Source: Moorena sp. SIOASIH
GTDB lineage: Bacteria; Cyanobacteriota; Cyanobacteriia; Cyanobacteriales; Coleofasciculaceae
DNA length: 64,000 nt
Reading direction: 5' to 3'
NCBI RefSeq assembly: GCF_010671925.1
Contig: NZ_JAAHIH010000003.1
Location: forward strand, 1,364,001-1,428,000
Shown: positions 18,001 to 26,380 of the stretch, piece after piece
Numbering within the stretch: the stretch's first letter is position 1
Layout of the letters: each line of letters starts with the position of its first letter
Position numbers and translations under genes: made by a program
Notes under the pieces: model-generated
Databases searched by the model: none
What the model saw: the letters and a program-made list of their open reading frames with translations, nothing else
Told to the model about the DNA's origin: nothing

Positions 18001-21000
18001 TCCGCCAAGCTTGCACTTTAAAGAACCCAATCCCAACATAGATTTCCCCAATAGTCCCTTTTACGTTAATACAGCCCTCACCCCATGGGAACCAAAGGTC
18101 ACCCCTCTCCGTGCTGGAGTAAGTTCCTTTGGTATGGGTGGAACCAATGCCCATGTTGTTCTAGAGGAAGCCCCGAAACAAGTTGAAAGTGGATCCCCCC
18201 TAACCCCCCTTAATAAGGGGGGCAACAGCGAAGCATCCCATGGCTTCCCCCTTAATCAGGGGGGCAACAGCGAAGCCTCCCATGGCTTCCCCCTTGCTAA
18301 GGGGGGCAACAGCGAAGCATCCCATGGCTTCCCCCTTAATCAGGGGGGCATAAGCGAAGCATCCCATGGCTTCCCCCTTGCTAAGGGGGGCAACAGCGAA
18401 GCCTCCCATGGCTTCCCCCTTGCTAAGGGGGACAACAGCGAAGCCTCCCATGGCTTACCCCTTAATCAGGGGGGCATAAGCGAAGCATCCCATGGCTTCC
18501 CCCTTGCTAAGGGGGACGGGAGGGGGATCGAAAAAAGTAAGTCAAAAGTCAAACGTGAACGTTCTGTGCATATTTTGACTCTATCAGGGCAAACAGAGCA
18601 GGCTGTGGCAGAGTCGGTACAGAATTATATAACTTATCTGGAGTCCGATCCAAAGGCGGAGATTGCCGATATCTGTTTTACTGCCAATGGTGGACGTCAG
18701 CATTTTAACCATCGTTTGGCTGTTATTGCTGGCTCCACTCAAGACCTTCTGGAGCAGTTGCAAAGGTTTGGAAAGCCTGTTGATATCAACGATAGTTCCG
18801 AACCCCCAACAATTCACTCCCTCAAAGCAGACTCTACCAAGCAGATTGCCTTTGTGTTTACCGGACAAGGTTCTCAGTATATTGGTATGGGTCGTCAACT
18901 CTACGAAACTCAGCCCACTTTCCGCAAAAATTTAGACGAATGCGATCGCATCCTCCGTTTCTACTTAGATATTCCCTTGTTGGAAGTTCTCTACCCAGAT
19001 TTAGATAACAATAAACCGGAAACGGAACCTGACTCACCCATTCACCAAACAAGCTATACCCAACCTGCCATCTTTGCCATTGAATATGCCCTGGCCGGGT
19101 TGTGGAAATCCTGGGGTATCGAACCGGATGTAGTAATGGGTCATAGCTTTGGGGAGTATGTGGCGGCTTGTGTTGCTGGGGTTTTTAGCCTAGAAGACGG
19201 ACTGAAACTAATTGCCCAACGGGGTAGGTTGATGCAATCATTACCCCAAGATGGAGAAATGCTAGCGTTGTTAGCTTCAGAAGCAGAAGCTTTTGAAGTC
19301 ATTAAGCCCTATAGTCAGGAAGTGTCTCTTGCTGCGATTAATGGACCCCAGAGTGTGGTAATTTCGGGAAAAAGAGCCGCGATTAACACAATTGAGCGCA
19401 ATCTTGCCGCAAAGGGAGTCAAAACCAAGAAATTAACTGTTTCCCATGCTTTCCACTCTCCTTTGATGGAACCGATATTGGCAGAGTTTGAGCAGATGGT
19501 GGCACAGGTGCGGTTTAATCTACCACAGTTAAACCTGATCAGCAATGTTACGGGAGAACTAGCCACAGAAGAAATAACCACTACCAAATATTGGTGCGAT
19601 CATCTCCGGCAGCCTGTGCAATTTATGGCTAGTATGTCAACCTTGGAACAGCTTGGGATAGATGTATTGGTAGAGATTGGAGCCAAACCAATTTTATTAG
19701 GAATGGGTCGTCAGTGTCTCCCAGAACATCAAGGGTTATGGTTACCTAGTCTGCGTCCTGGACAAGAAGATTGGCAACAACTATTAACCAGTGTGGCAGA
19801 ACTATATTTGCATGGTGTTTCGATAAATTGGCTCGGTTTTGACCAAGACTTTGCTCGTCATCGCATTCCCTTACCCACTTATCCTTTTCAACGGCAACGT
19901 TATTGGGTGAGTCCAGAGGATAGTTTAATGGGAATAACTGCCCCTTCAACATCCCCAGGAGCAATTCCACCAAAAAATATAGGTAAAAAGCCGGATATTG
20001 CTGACTGGTTTTATATTCCTTCTTGGAAACGGTCTATTCCCCCTGCTTATCAACCAGGTGAAAAGCTGCTTGAGTCTGACACTCTAGTATTTGTCGATGA
20101 GTGCGGACTGGGAGAAAAACTAGCAGAAAAACTGGCAATACAGGGGAGTGAAGTTGTAAGGGTGAGTCACGGTTCGGAGTTTGCTAAGCACAGCGATCGC
20201 TTCTACACCATTAATCCGACCCAAGCTGATGACTACCATACCCTACTCCAAGAACTGAAACAACGGAATAAAAACCCCAGTAGCATTATTCATCTCTGGA
20301 GTGTCACCCCAAATAACCACACAGAATTAGGAATAGAATCTTTTGAAGCGTCTCAGGATTTGGGTTTATACAGCCTGATATTTCTTGTCCAAGCCCTTGA
20401 AAAACTGAATTTTATCAATTCACTCCAACTTACAGTTGTATCAAACAACCTACAGGAAGTGAGCGCAGAGGAAGTATTATCTCCAGAGAAAGCAACCCTG
20501 CTCGCAGCCTGTAAAGTTATTGGACAAGAATATCCAAATATAAACTGTCGCAGTATCGATCTTGTTCTTCCCCCATCCCAAAAGCAAAAGCAGGAAAAAC
20601 TTGTAACCCAACTACTGGGGGAAATAACAGCACAGTCGGAAGATTTAACCATCGCTTACCGGGGTAAACATCGCTGGGTGCAAAAGTTTGAACCTGTGGG
20701 ATTAGAAACACCTGGAGCAGAGACATTACCTCTGACAGAAGAAGGTGTTTATCTGATTATCGGTGGACTAGGGGCGATTGGTCTGTCCCTAGGGTTACAC
20801 TTGGCAAAAACTGTACGCGCCAAACTGATCTTAACGGGACGTTCCTTATTTCCTGCCAGGGATGATTGGTCTCAATGGCTAGCCACCCACGATGCAGAAG
20901 ATCGGATTAGTCGCAAAATTCAGAAATTGCAGGCTATGGAGGCTATGGGAGCTGAGGTTATGGTACTCAATGCTGATGTAGCCGATGGACAACAAATGGA

Positions 21001-22759
21001 AGCAGTGATCGCACAAGCAGAAGCTCGCTTTGGTAACATCAATGGAGTCATCCACAGTGTTATGTTTACCGGAGACAAAGCATTGTGTTCCATCAAGGAG
21101 ATAACTAAAACTGATATTTGGCAGCACTTTCAAGGAAAAGTACAGGGAACGATCGTCTTATCAAAGGTTTTGCAGAACAAAAACCTTGACTTTTGTATCT
21201 TAATGTCCTCCATAGCATCAGTGCTGGGGGGTTTGGGGGACGTTGCTTACTCAGCGGCCAATCTGTTTATGGATGTTTTCGTTCACCAGCAGAACCGGGT
21301 TAATTCGGTTCCTTGGTTGAGTGTTAACTGGGAGACTTGGGAATTCGAGAAACAAGATCAAAATTATGAGATTGCAGCAGGGCTGGCTGAATTTGCCATA
21401 ACTCCAGAAGAAGGTATCCAAGCCTTTGAAAGGGTTTTATCCACTCCAGAACTCGATCAAATTATTGTATCTAGTGGAGATTTACAAGCTCGTATCGATC
21501 GATGGGTCAAACTTAAATCTGTAAAACAACAAAATAATTCCCACAATCAAGTATCATATACACCAGTTACCTTCCGTAAGCAATTAGAAACAGCTCCTGT
21601 GGGAGAGCGTCAGGGATTATTGGTTACTCACGTCCGCGCGCAGGTAGCCAAGGTACTCGGAATTTCTCCTGAGCGAATAACATTAGAGCAAAAACTCATA
21701 GACTTAGGATTAGATTCTTTGATGTCTATTGAGTTGAGAAATGCTATCCAATTGAGTCTGGGTTTGTCTGTGCCTTCTACTTTAGTATTTGATTATCCCA
21801 CACCGGAAGCATTGACTAGTTATTTGGCTCAGGAAGTTCTTGCCTTTGAGGAATCAAAAAGTTTAACCGATACCTCCATCAAACAAGGTATAGTTGAGGA
21901 TGACTCTTACCGCTCTACTTTAGTATCGATTCAGCCAAATGGTTCAAAACCTCCTCTGTTCTTTGTCCCCGGAGTCTTGGGAAATGTTTTCGATATCTAT
22001 CCCTTGGCACAACACCTAGATTCAGAGCAACCTTTATATGGCTTGCGATCGCTTGGTTTAGATGAGGGGGAAAAGCCATTAACCCGGATGGAACACATAG
22101 CAGCCCACCACATCCAAGCTTTACAAGCCGTTCAGCCTAAGGGGCCATACTTTCTCGGCGGTCATTCAGCAGGAGGAAAGGTGGTTTTTGAGATGGCTCA
22201 ACAGTTAAAAAATCAGGGACAGGAAGTAGCTTTACTTGCCATAATGGATGGTTTAGGAACAAATGTTCAAAAATATCAAGATTTTGCTGATTGGGACAAT
22301 ACTAAACTCATCAACGATATCAGCAGTTTTTATCAAGGTTCTTTAGGAGAAGCGGTCAAGGTTGATCCTGAAACACTTCAATCTATTGGAGAGGAGCAAC
22401 AGTTAAATTATCTTCTGGAAAGATTGAGCATAGCTGGTTTTAAATTAAGCCAAGATGAACTAAAACGTATTTTTCAAGTTTACAAAGCTAATGTTCAAGC
22501 TGATGTTGACTATATCCCACAAGAGAGTTACCCAACTTCAATTACTTTCTTCCGAGCTATAGAAAAAGAAGTCTTTGAGGCTACCCTCGGTGAAACAACA
22601 ATACTGGAAGACCCAACTTGGGGGTGGGGTAAGGTTTCTGCTGAACCTGTGACAATTCATGAGATTCCAGGCAACCATTTCACGATGATGGGAGAACCAC
22701 ATGTTCGAGTTCTAGCCCAAACCCTTAAGACTTGTCTGGAAAGCAACTGTAATCTCTAA
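15023..22759 (+). CDS. Hybrid NRPS/PKS: A-PCP-KS-AT-KR-ACP-TE
   Basis: This 2578-residue assembly line makes one acyl extension. Residues 1-520 are an adenylation domain with YSSGSTGEPKG and the A10 lysine in PMGKLDR. The carrier follows (DLGGNS, S552). Next come the ketosynthase from about 612 (TACSTS with C793, HGTGTPLGDP, NIGHLDV), a repeat-filled linker at 1060-1165, and the acyltransferase (GHSFGE with S1375, HAFHS indicating malonyl-CoA). Then follow the ketoreductase (IIGGLGAIG near 1914, Y2076 and N2080), the ACP (LGLDSL, S2232) and a thioesterase (GGHSAGG, S2382). There is no condensation, dehydratase or enoylreductase domain. The Asp that binds the amino group of alpha-amino acids is replaced: the A4 region reads YLLFPWE, giving Leu196. 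The starter is thus probably a non-amino acid such as an aryl or pyridine carboxylate. Predicted output: a starter-derived beta-hydroxy acid released by the TE. Sulfotransferase and other tailoring genes follow. Confidence 0.93.
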   Translation: MQNLLSLPKLVKLQAQRTPEEIAIVDGANSITYQKLDRLTDNLAGYLQKQGVTLNQPVGVLLEKSQDFIIASLAIMKAGGVFMPLELKYTDALLAKMLADAQPSLIITKSTYTKKISSEIDIKFLLIDRETNWKSPPTLDLELPSIAPENIANIIYSSGSTGEPKGIILTHKAIITGELRREQVSPSKSGYPITYLLFPWEIYRPWMKGATLYIVPDEIIYDHEGFLDLIFQHKIKEITISPSLIQSIFNTVELETITAKLSGLEVVCVTGEALTQQLKYQLIDRLPSARLLNYYGINECFTVAIDNLRESEDLPSGFCAVGTPFEDDEIIFLDENGQQVTTGKEGEMYIKSPCLFQAYLNKPELTAQKLVDINGSRFFRTGDLAAILPNGKLEIRGRCNYMVNLRGYNVSLAGIENTLLEHPEIKSCVVIIQGKEEAEKKLIAYFVPQQKSTEPQQIRELKLRLRHHLQDHLPAHMIPSVFVVIDKIPMTPMGKLDRRQLPSIDHSRPELAVPLVKSQSDTQKRIAQIWQEVLQLEEVGINDNFFDLGGNSLLLIRVHKNLSKILAIHLPVTTLFEHPTIATLAQHLEQDKGEKTAVKQYDKRKKSIQHGSDIAIVGMSCRFPGANNTDAFWNNLRDGVESISFFSDREIELEDPKWIEHPNYVKASPILPDIDLFDAEFFGYSDKEAELMDPQHRLFLECAWEALEIAGYNPGNYPGSVGVYGGSSPSTYLINNISHSLGSSRANPLLTHCLFRGTKDVHTDLGNGGDYLPMRVSYKLNLKGPSVNVQTACSTSLVAVHLACQSLRSGESDLALAGGVSIFVPQKTGYLYQEGMMLSPDGHCRAFDAEGQGTLFGSGVGIVVLKRLEEAIADGDHIYATIKGSAINNDGAVKVSYTAPSIEGQIAAISEALAMANIDPRTVSYVETHGTGTPLGDPIEIAALTKAFRQSTNSQDNNFCAIGSVKTNIGHLDVTAGIAGLIKTVLALHNKAIPPSLHFKEPNPNIDFPNSPFYVNTALTPWEPKVTPLRAGVSSFGMGGTNAHVVLEEAPKQVESGSPLTPLNKGGNSEASHGFPLNQGGNSEASHGFPLAKGGNSEASHGFPLNQGGISEASHGFPLAKGGNSEASHGFPLAKGDNSEASHGLPLNQGGISEASHGFPLAKGDGRGIEKSKSKVKRERSVHILTLSGQTEQAVAESVQNYITYLESDPKAEIADICFTANGGRQHFNHRLAVIAGSTQDLLEQLQRFGKPVDINDSSEPPTIHSLKADSTKQIAFVFTGQGSQYIGMGRQLYETQPTFRKNLDECDRILRFYLDIPLLEVLYPDLDNNKPETEPDSPIHQTSYTQPAIFAIEYALAGLWKSWGIEPDVVMGHSFGEYVAACVAGVFSLEDGLKLIAQRGRLMQSLPQDGEMLALLASEAEAFEVIKPYSQEVSLAAINGPQSVVISGKRAAINTIERNLAAKGVKTKKLTVSHAFHSPLMEPILAEFEQMVAQVRFNLPQLNLISNVTGELATEEITTTKYWCDHLRQPVQFMASMSTLEQLGIDVLVEIGAKPILLGMGRQCLPEHQGLWLPSLRPGQEDWQQLLTSVAELYLHGVSINWLGFDQDFARHRIPLPTYPFQRQRYWVSPEDSLMGITAPSTSPGAIPPKNIGKKPDIADWFYIPSWKRSIPPAYQPGEKLLESDTLVFVDECGLGEKLAEKLAIQGSEVVRVSHGSEFAKHSDRFYTINPTQADDYHTLLQELKQRNKNPSSIIHLWSVTPNNHTELGIESFEASQDLGLYSLIFLVQALEKLNFINSLQLTVVSNNLQEVSAEEVLSPEKATLLAACKVIGQEYPNINCRSIDLVLPPSQKQKQEKLVTQLLGEITAQSEDLTIAYRGKHRWVQKFEPVGLETPGAETLPLTEEGVYLIIGGLGAIGLSLGLHLAKTVRAKLILTGRSLFPARDDWSQWLATHDAEDRISRKIQKLQAMEAMGAEVMVLNADVADGQQMEAVIAQAEARFGNINGVIHSVMFTGDKALCSIKEITKTDIWQHFQGKVQGTIVLSKVLQNKNLDFCILMSSIASVLGGLGDVAYSAANLFMDVFVHQQNRVNSVPWLSVNWETWEFEKQDQNYEIAAGLAEFAITPEEGIQAFERVLSTPELDQIIVSSGDLQARIDRWVKLKSVKQQNNSHNQVSYTPVTFRKQLETAPVGERQGLLVTHVRAQVAKVLGISPERITLEQKLIDLGLDSLMSIELRNAIQLSLGLSVPSTLVFDYPTPEALTSYLAQEVLAFEESKSLTDTSIKQGIVEDDSYRSTLVSIQPNGSKPPLFFVPGVLGNVFDIYPLAQHLDSEQPLYGLRSLGLDEGEKPLTRMEHIAAHHIQALQAVQPKGPYFLGGHSAGGKVVFEMAQQLKNQGQEVALLAIMDGLGTNVQKYQDFADWDNTKLINDISSFYQGSLGEAVKVDPETLQSIGEEQQLNYLLERLSIAGFKLSQDELKRIFQVYKANVQADVDYIPQESYPTSITFFRAIEKEVFEATLGETTILEDPTWGWGKVSAEPVTIHEIPGNHFTMMGEPHVRVLAQTLKTCLESNCNL
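18198..18518. repeat. In-frame 42-bp minisatellite inside the synthase gene
   Basis: About seven copies of a 42-bp unit lie in the KS-AT linker. Each encodes 14 residues of the form NSEASHGFPLxxGG. Units alternate between CCCTTAATCAGGGGGG and CCCTTGCTAAGGGGGG cores, both small palindromes typical of dispersed cyanobacterial C-run/G-run repeats. The reading frame is kept because 42 is a multiple of three. The unit begins near CCCCCTAACCCCCCTTAATA, which looks like an older copy of the dispersed element. Confidence 0.9.
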
Positions 22760-22819
22760 ACTAATTGCACTATCAACAATCTCTGATTAACTATCAAATT
22801 ACCAACAAAGAGAAAAACC

Positions 22820-23560
22820 ATGAGAAAAATATTAGCTTTATGGGCAACGGTTCGCTCAACTTCCACCGCCTTTGAAAATATGATGCTCCAAAGGGGTGAT
22901 TTTCTTATTTCCCACGAACCTTTTGGGTTATCGTACTATAATTCTCCAGAACGGCGCAATACTAATCGTTATCCAGATGTAGAACTTAATCCTGAATATA
23001 ATTACCAAACAACCTGGCAAAGGCTAAAACAACAGGCAGATTCCCAGGCTGTTTTTATCAAGGATATGGCTTATTATATGTTCCACGTAGCCGATCCAGA
23101 ATTTTTGTCTATCTTTGAAAATACTTTTATAGTGCGTAATCCCGCTAAAATGCTGCCATCACTTTACGATAAATGGCCTGATTTTACTTTAGAAGAAACC
23201 GGTTATGCCGAACTATACAAACTCTTTAAAATGGCTAAGGAATTTAGTGGTAAAATTCCAGTGGTAATTGACTCGGATGATTTGGTACAAAAGCCCGAAG
23301 CAACAGTTAAAGCTTACTGCGATGCTGTGGGGATACCGTTCATTAAAGAAGCCTTACAATGGGAACAAAAATTCCGCCCTGAACTTACTAATTGGGATGG
23401 AGGAACTTGGGTTACTAACGTCATGTCTAGTAGTGGGTTTAAGGAGCAAAAAAAAGATAATTATGTGTCAGTAGAAGATAATGAACACTTACAAAATGCT
23501 TATGAATTTTGTTTCCCCTATTACCAAAAGCTTTACGAACATCGAATTCGTATTGCTTAA
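22820..23560 (+). CDS. Sulfotransferase family protein
   Basis: This is a 246-residue protein with a PAPS-binding sulfotransferase-like fold. The 5'-phosphosulfate loop is ALWATVRSTSTAFEN at the N-terminus, and the 3'-phosphate region appears as FIVRNPAKMLPSLYDKW (Arg-Asn-Pro). The C-terminal part GFKEQKKDNY also fits the family. It starts 60 bp after the synthase stop and is followed 24 bp later by the next gene, so it is probably co-transcribed with the synthase. It may sulfate a hydroxyl of the product. In curacin biosynthesis an in-line sulfotransferase plus thioesterase converts a beta-hydroxy acyl-ACP into a terminal alkene; a discrete version is conceivable here because the synthase ends with KR-ACP-TE. 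That link is speculative. Confidence 0.8.
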   Translation: MRKILALWATVRSTSTAFENMMLQRGDFLISHEPFGLSYYNSPERRNTNRYPDVELNPEYNYQTTWQRLKQQADSQAVFIKDMAYYMFHVADPEFLSIFENTFIVRNPAKMLPSLYDKWPDFTLEETGYAELYKLFKMAKEFSGKIPVVIDSDDLVQKPEATVKAYCDAVGIPFIKEALQWEQKFRPELTNWDGGTWVTNVMSSSGFKEQKKDNYVSVEDNEHLQNAYEFCFPYYQKLYEHRIRIA

Positions 23561-23584
23561 AGTTTAAAATCTCTGCTAAGATAT

Positions 23585-24511
23585 ATGAAATTCCCAATTA
23601 AAGCTGTACGTTTCCCAATAAATCCAATTATTAAGCAGGGAATGCCAGGATTACAAGGCGATCGTGGTGCTAACATTAATGGTCCATCTCTCATTCGCGT
23701 TCCTGACTGGATTGAAAATCCCCTAGGACGCTATTATCTTTATTTTGCTCATCACTTGGGTAAATATATTCGTCTTGCCTATGCGGACTCTCTAGAAGGA
23801 GAGTGGAAGATCTATGAGCAGGGAACCCTACACTTGGATGAAACAACTTGCTTGGATCATATTGCTTCTCCAGATGTCCATGTTGACAATGAAGCCCAAG
23901 AAATACGGATGTACTTTCATGGCTACTATCAGGGGAGACATAAGTACGATCAGGTGACAATGCTGGCAAAATCTGAAGATGGTCTGCATTTTACTGCTTT
24001 GCCAGAGATACTTGGACCAAGCTATTTTCGAGTTTTCCAGCACAACGGATTCCACTATGCCATTGCCAACAACTGGTATGGTACAGTGATGAACAACCGT
24101 CCCATAGCTGGAATTTTACTGCGCTCGAAAGATGGTTTGAGAGGGTTTGAGCCAGGACAAGATTTTATACCTAATCTACGACACTGTGCTGTCTTGGTAA
24201 AAGACGATTGGTTACTGGTATTCTACTCCAGATATGGCGATGCCCCGGAACGTATCTTAATGAGTTACGTGGATTTAAGCAAGGATTGGGACAAGTGGAT
24301 TCCTTCAGAACCGGTTACAGTTCTCGAACCAGAAATGGATTATGAGGGAGTTGCTTTACCTATTGTCTCTTCGGAAGTTGGTGTTGCAGAAGAACCGGTG
24401 CGAGAACTGCACGACCCAGCTATCTACACCGAGGGAGAAAAGCTGTACTTACTCTATTCAGTAGCAGGGGAACAAGGTATCGCGATCGCTGAACTAAAAT
24501 TTTGCTATTAA
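23585..24511 (+). CDS. GH43/GH117-like five-bladed beta-propeller protein
   Basis: The 308-residue protein resembles the GH43/62/117-type five-bladed propeller fold: repeated blade-like segments such as YYLYFAHHLGKYIRLAYA, IRMYFHGYYQ, WLLVFYSRYGDAPERIL and LYLLYSVAGEQGIAIAEL, and the acidic pattern IASPDVHVD and ELHDPAIY. There is no signal peptide, so it should act in the cytoplasm. Homologous proteins of unknown function are found near glycan and secondary-metabolite genes. It lies 24 bp after the sulfotransferase and is the last gene of the synthase transcript. I cannot assign a substrate; hydrolysis of a sugar conjugate or a purely binding role are both possible. Confidence 0.65.
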   Translation: MKFPIKAVRFPINPIIKQGMPGLQGDRGANINGPSLIRVPDWIENPLGRYYLYFAHHLGKYIRLAYADSLEGEWKIYEQGTLHLDETTCLDHIASPDVHVDNEAQEIRMYFHGYYQGRHKYDQVTMLAKSEDGLHFTALPEILGPSYFRVFQHNGFHYAIANNWYGTVMNNRPIAGILLRSKDGLRGFEPGQDFIPNLRHCAVLVKDDWLLVFYSRYGDAPERILMSYVDLSKDWDKWIPSEPVTVLEPEMDYEGVALPIVSSEVGVAEEPVRELHDPAIYTEGEKLYLLYSVAGEQGIAIAELKFCY

Positions 24512-24556
24512 AAGGAATTTGTTTAAAAGAATCTTGTTTCGACACAATTACATAAA
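24510..24556 (+). pseudogene. Remnant of the 3' end of the second methyltransferase gene
   Basis: GGAATTTGTTTAAAAGAAT followed by CTTGTTTCGACACAATTAC reproduces the end of the methyltransferase gene at 11209-11256 with a few mismatches. Only about 45 bp survive, fused to the stop of the propeller gene. It marks a recombination between the two parts of the cluster. Confidence 0.7.
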
Positions 24557-24713
24557 CAGAGGAAAGAAGGTTTCCTAGTATACCCGAATTGATCACAAGG
24601 AGTGCGATCGCTAAATTCCTAATCTTATGTACTACAGAATGAAGTGCGAAAATTGGTATATTAAATAAATAATAACTTAGTTTGTGAAATTGTGGATACC
24701 AAGAATAACCAGG

Positions 24714-25283
24714 ATGAATACTATTAACATTCCCCCGACATTCAAAGTTACACAAGAACAATTCAAAATACTGGCTACTGCTAACCGAGAAAAGCGCCTC
24801 GAACGTACTGCTAATGGAGAATTAATTGTTAGGCCCCCTACAGGAGGCAATACGGGAAAACGCAAGGCACAATTATCTGCACAATTTGTGATTTGGAACA
24901 ATCAAACCAAACTCGGAGTTGTTTTTGACTCTTCTTGTGCTTTTCGTCTTCCTAATGGTGCCGATCGCTCTCCTGATGTCAGTTGGGTAAAAATAGAACG
25001 CTGGAATCAACTCACACCAGAACAACAAGACACTTTCCCACCCCTTTGTCCTGATTTTGTCCTTGAGTTACGCTCCCGTACGGATACTATGGAAAGCTTA
25101 AGACAAAAAATGCAAGAATATTTAGACAATGGCATAAGCTTAGGCTGGTTAATCGATCCCAAAAATAAAATCGTAGAAATTTATAAACCTCAACAACAGG
25201 TGAAGGTGTTGAACTCTCCTAAGACTCTATCTGCAGAAGAAGTATTACCTGGATTTAGTTTAAATTTTGAAACAGTTTGGTAG
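24714..25283 (+). CDS. Uma2 family protein (PD-(D/E)xK-like)
   Basis: This 189-residue protein belongs to the Uma2 family, which is hugely expanded in cyanobacteria and has a restriction-endonuclease-like fold of unknown function. Typical features are FKILATANREKRLERTANGE, RPPTGGNTG, FRLPNGADRSPDVSW, CPDFVLELRS and YLDNGISLGWLID. The ATG at 24714 gives the usual start; an in-frame GTG 30 bp upstream is less likely. The leader before it (CCAAGAATAACCAGGA) is nearly the same as the leader of the nicotinamidase gene at 27150-27171, so this gene appears to have landed behind a duplicated nicotinamidase leader. Confidence 0.85.
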   Translation: MNTINIPPTFKVTQEQFKILATANREKRLERTANGELIVRPPTGGNTGKRKAQLSAQFVIWNNQTKLGVVFDSSCAFRLPNGADRSPDVSWVKIERWNQLTPEQQDTFPPLCPDFVLELRSRTDTMESLRQKMQEYLDNGISLGWLIDPKNKIVEIYKPQQQVKVLNSPKTLSAEEVLPGFSLNFETVW

Positions 25284-25424
25284 TTAGGATGAAGTCATCG
25301 AATTGATGGCTCAAGGGAACAGGGAACAGGGAACAGGGAACAGTAGGAAAGAACTCGGAGGATTTTTTTTTGTTATAAAAAATCCGCAGTATTTTTTATG
25401 ATATATTTGTAAATGCTATACTTT

Positions 25425-25512
25425 AACTACTACTGATTCCACCTTAGCAGGAATTGAAGCCGCCTTACCCATTGACCCTCAGCCCGATAGTATTAGCGAT
25501 CGCACTGTAAAA
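25425..25512 (+). pseudogene. Fragment of the nicotinamidase 5' end
   Basis: CACCTTAGCAGGAATTGAAG then CCGCCTTACCCATTGACCCT match the first 85 or so coding bases of the nicotinamidase gene (27190-27272) with few differences, ending at GGCGATCGC/AGCGATCGCAC. The rest of the gene is missing. It lies just before the first xisH and indicates that the xisH/xisI pairs entered between a nicotinamidase relic and the intact gene. The upstream 25284-25420 contains GGGAACA repeats and an AT-rich hairpin but no gene. Confidence 0.8.
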
Positions 25513-25540
25513 TTAAGGTGGATGAGGTCTTGAAGGAGAT

Positions 25541-25957
25541 ATGCCAGCTAAAGACATTTACCACGACTGTGTCAAAAATGCTCTCATTAAAGATGGTTGG
25601 ACAATTACCGACGATCCCCTCAGTTTAAAATGGGGTAAGAAGGATATGTATGTTGACTTGGGAGCAGAGCAACTCTTAGCAGCCGAGAGAGCCGAACGCA
25701 AAATCGCTGTTGAAATTAAAAGTTTTATGGGTCTATCGGAAATGAACGATCTTGAGAAAGCAATTGGTCAGTATATTGTATATCATGACGTTCTCGCCGA
25801 AGTTGAACCGGACCGAGAGCTTTATTTAGCCGTATCCCAAGAGGTTGCCAGTGGATTGTTTGAAGAACCTATTGGTGAGCTGTTGATAAAAAACAATCGA
25901 GTTCGTCTTTTGGTTTTTGATTCTGAAGCGGAGGATATTCTTAAATGGACACTTTAG
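25541..25957 (+). CDS. xisH: XisH family protein (pair 1)
   Basis: XisH is one of the factors linked to fdxN-element excision in heterocyst-forming cyanobacteria; solved homologs have an endonuclease-like (PD-(D/E)xK) fold. The 138-residue protein shows the full family pattern: MPAKDIYHDCVKNALIKDGW, YVDLGAEQLLAAERAERKIA and VEIKSF, where E-x-K would be the nuclease-like core, ending in LLVFDSEAEDILKW. A good ribosome site (AAGGAGAT) precedes the ATG. It overlaps xisI by 13 bp, so the two are coupled. Most xisH/xisI pairs in cyanobacteria are not next to an fdxN element and their role is unknown; a toxin-antitoxin-like role has been guessed. Confidence 0.93.
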   Translation: MPAKDIYHDCVKNALIKDGWTITDDPLSLKWGKKDMYVDLGAEQLLAAERAERKIAVEIKSFMGLSEMNDLEKAIGQYIVYHDVLAEVEPDRELYLAVSQEVASGLFEEPIGELLIKNNRVRLLVFDSEAEDILKWTL

Positions 25958-26280
25958 AGCGGGACCGGGAGATTATTCAAAAAATAATCTCTGACTACGC
26001 ACAAATTCCTTATTCTTACGGAGAAATTGAACGAAATAGCGTTTTTGATTGTGATCGCGATCGCTACCTATTAATGATAGTTGGTTGGGAGGGAGTACGT
26101 CAAGTTCACGGCTGTATCATTCATGTGGAAATTATCGAGGGCAAAATCTGGATTCATCGCGATGGGACAGAGGATGGCATCGCTCGGGAACTCCTAGAAG
26201 CAGGCATTCCTAAAGAGCGTATTGTTCTAGGCTTCAAATCACCAGGAGTCAGGAAGCACACAGGGTTTGCAGTTGCCTAA
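25945..26280 (+). CDS. xisI: XisI family protein (pair 1)
   Basis: XisI is the usual partner of XisH. The 111-residue protein has MDTLERDREIIQKIISDYAQ at its N-terminus, FDCDRDRYLLMIVGWEGVRQ in the middle and the highly conserved IWIHRDGTEDGIARELLEAG, with RIVLGFKSPGVRKHTGFAVA at the C-terminus. The start codon lies inside the end of xisH. A damaged piece of a closely related xisI sequence survives at 34955-35003, joined to the decayed nicotinamidase copy, which shows that the xis pair was already near the cluster when the duplication took place. Confidence 0.93.
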   Translation: MDTLERDREIIQKIISDYAQIPYSYGEIERNSVFDCDRDRYLLMIVGWEGVRQVHGCIIHVEIIEGKIWIHRDGTEDGIARELLEAGIPKERIVLGFKSPGVRKHTGFAVA

Positions 26281-26380
26281 AGTCACCCTGTAATAAGTAA
26301 TAAGTCAAGAAGAGGCTCTATCTAATTGATATAATTTAGAGTGATCGCTAATTACCAAGAACTTAAAGTAGAGGTCAACA

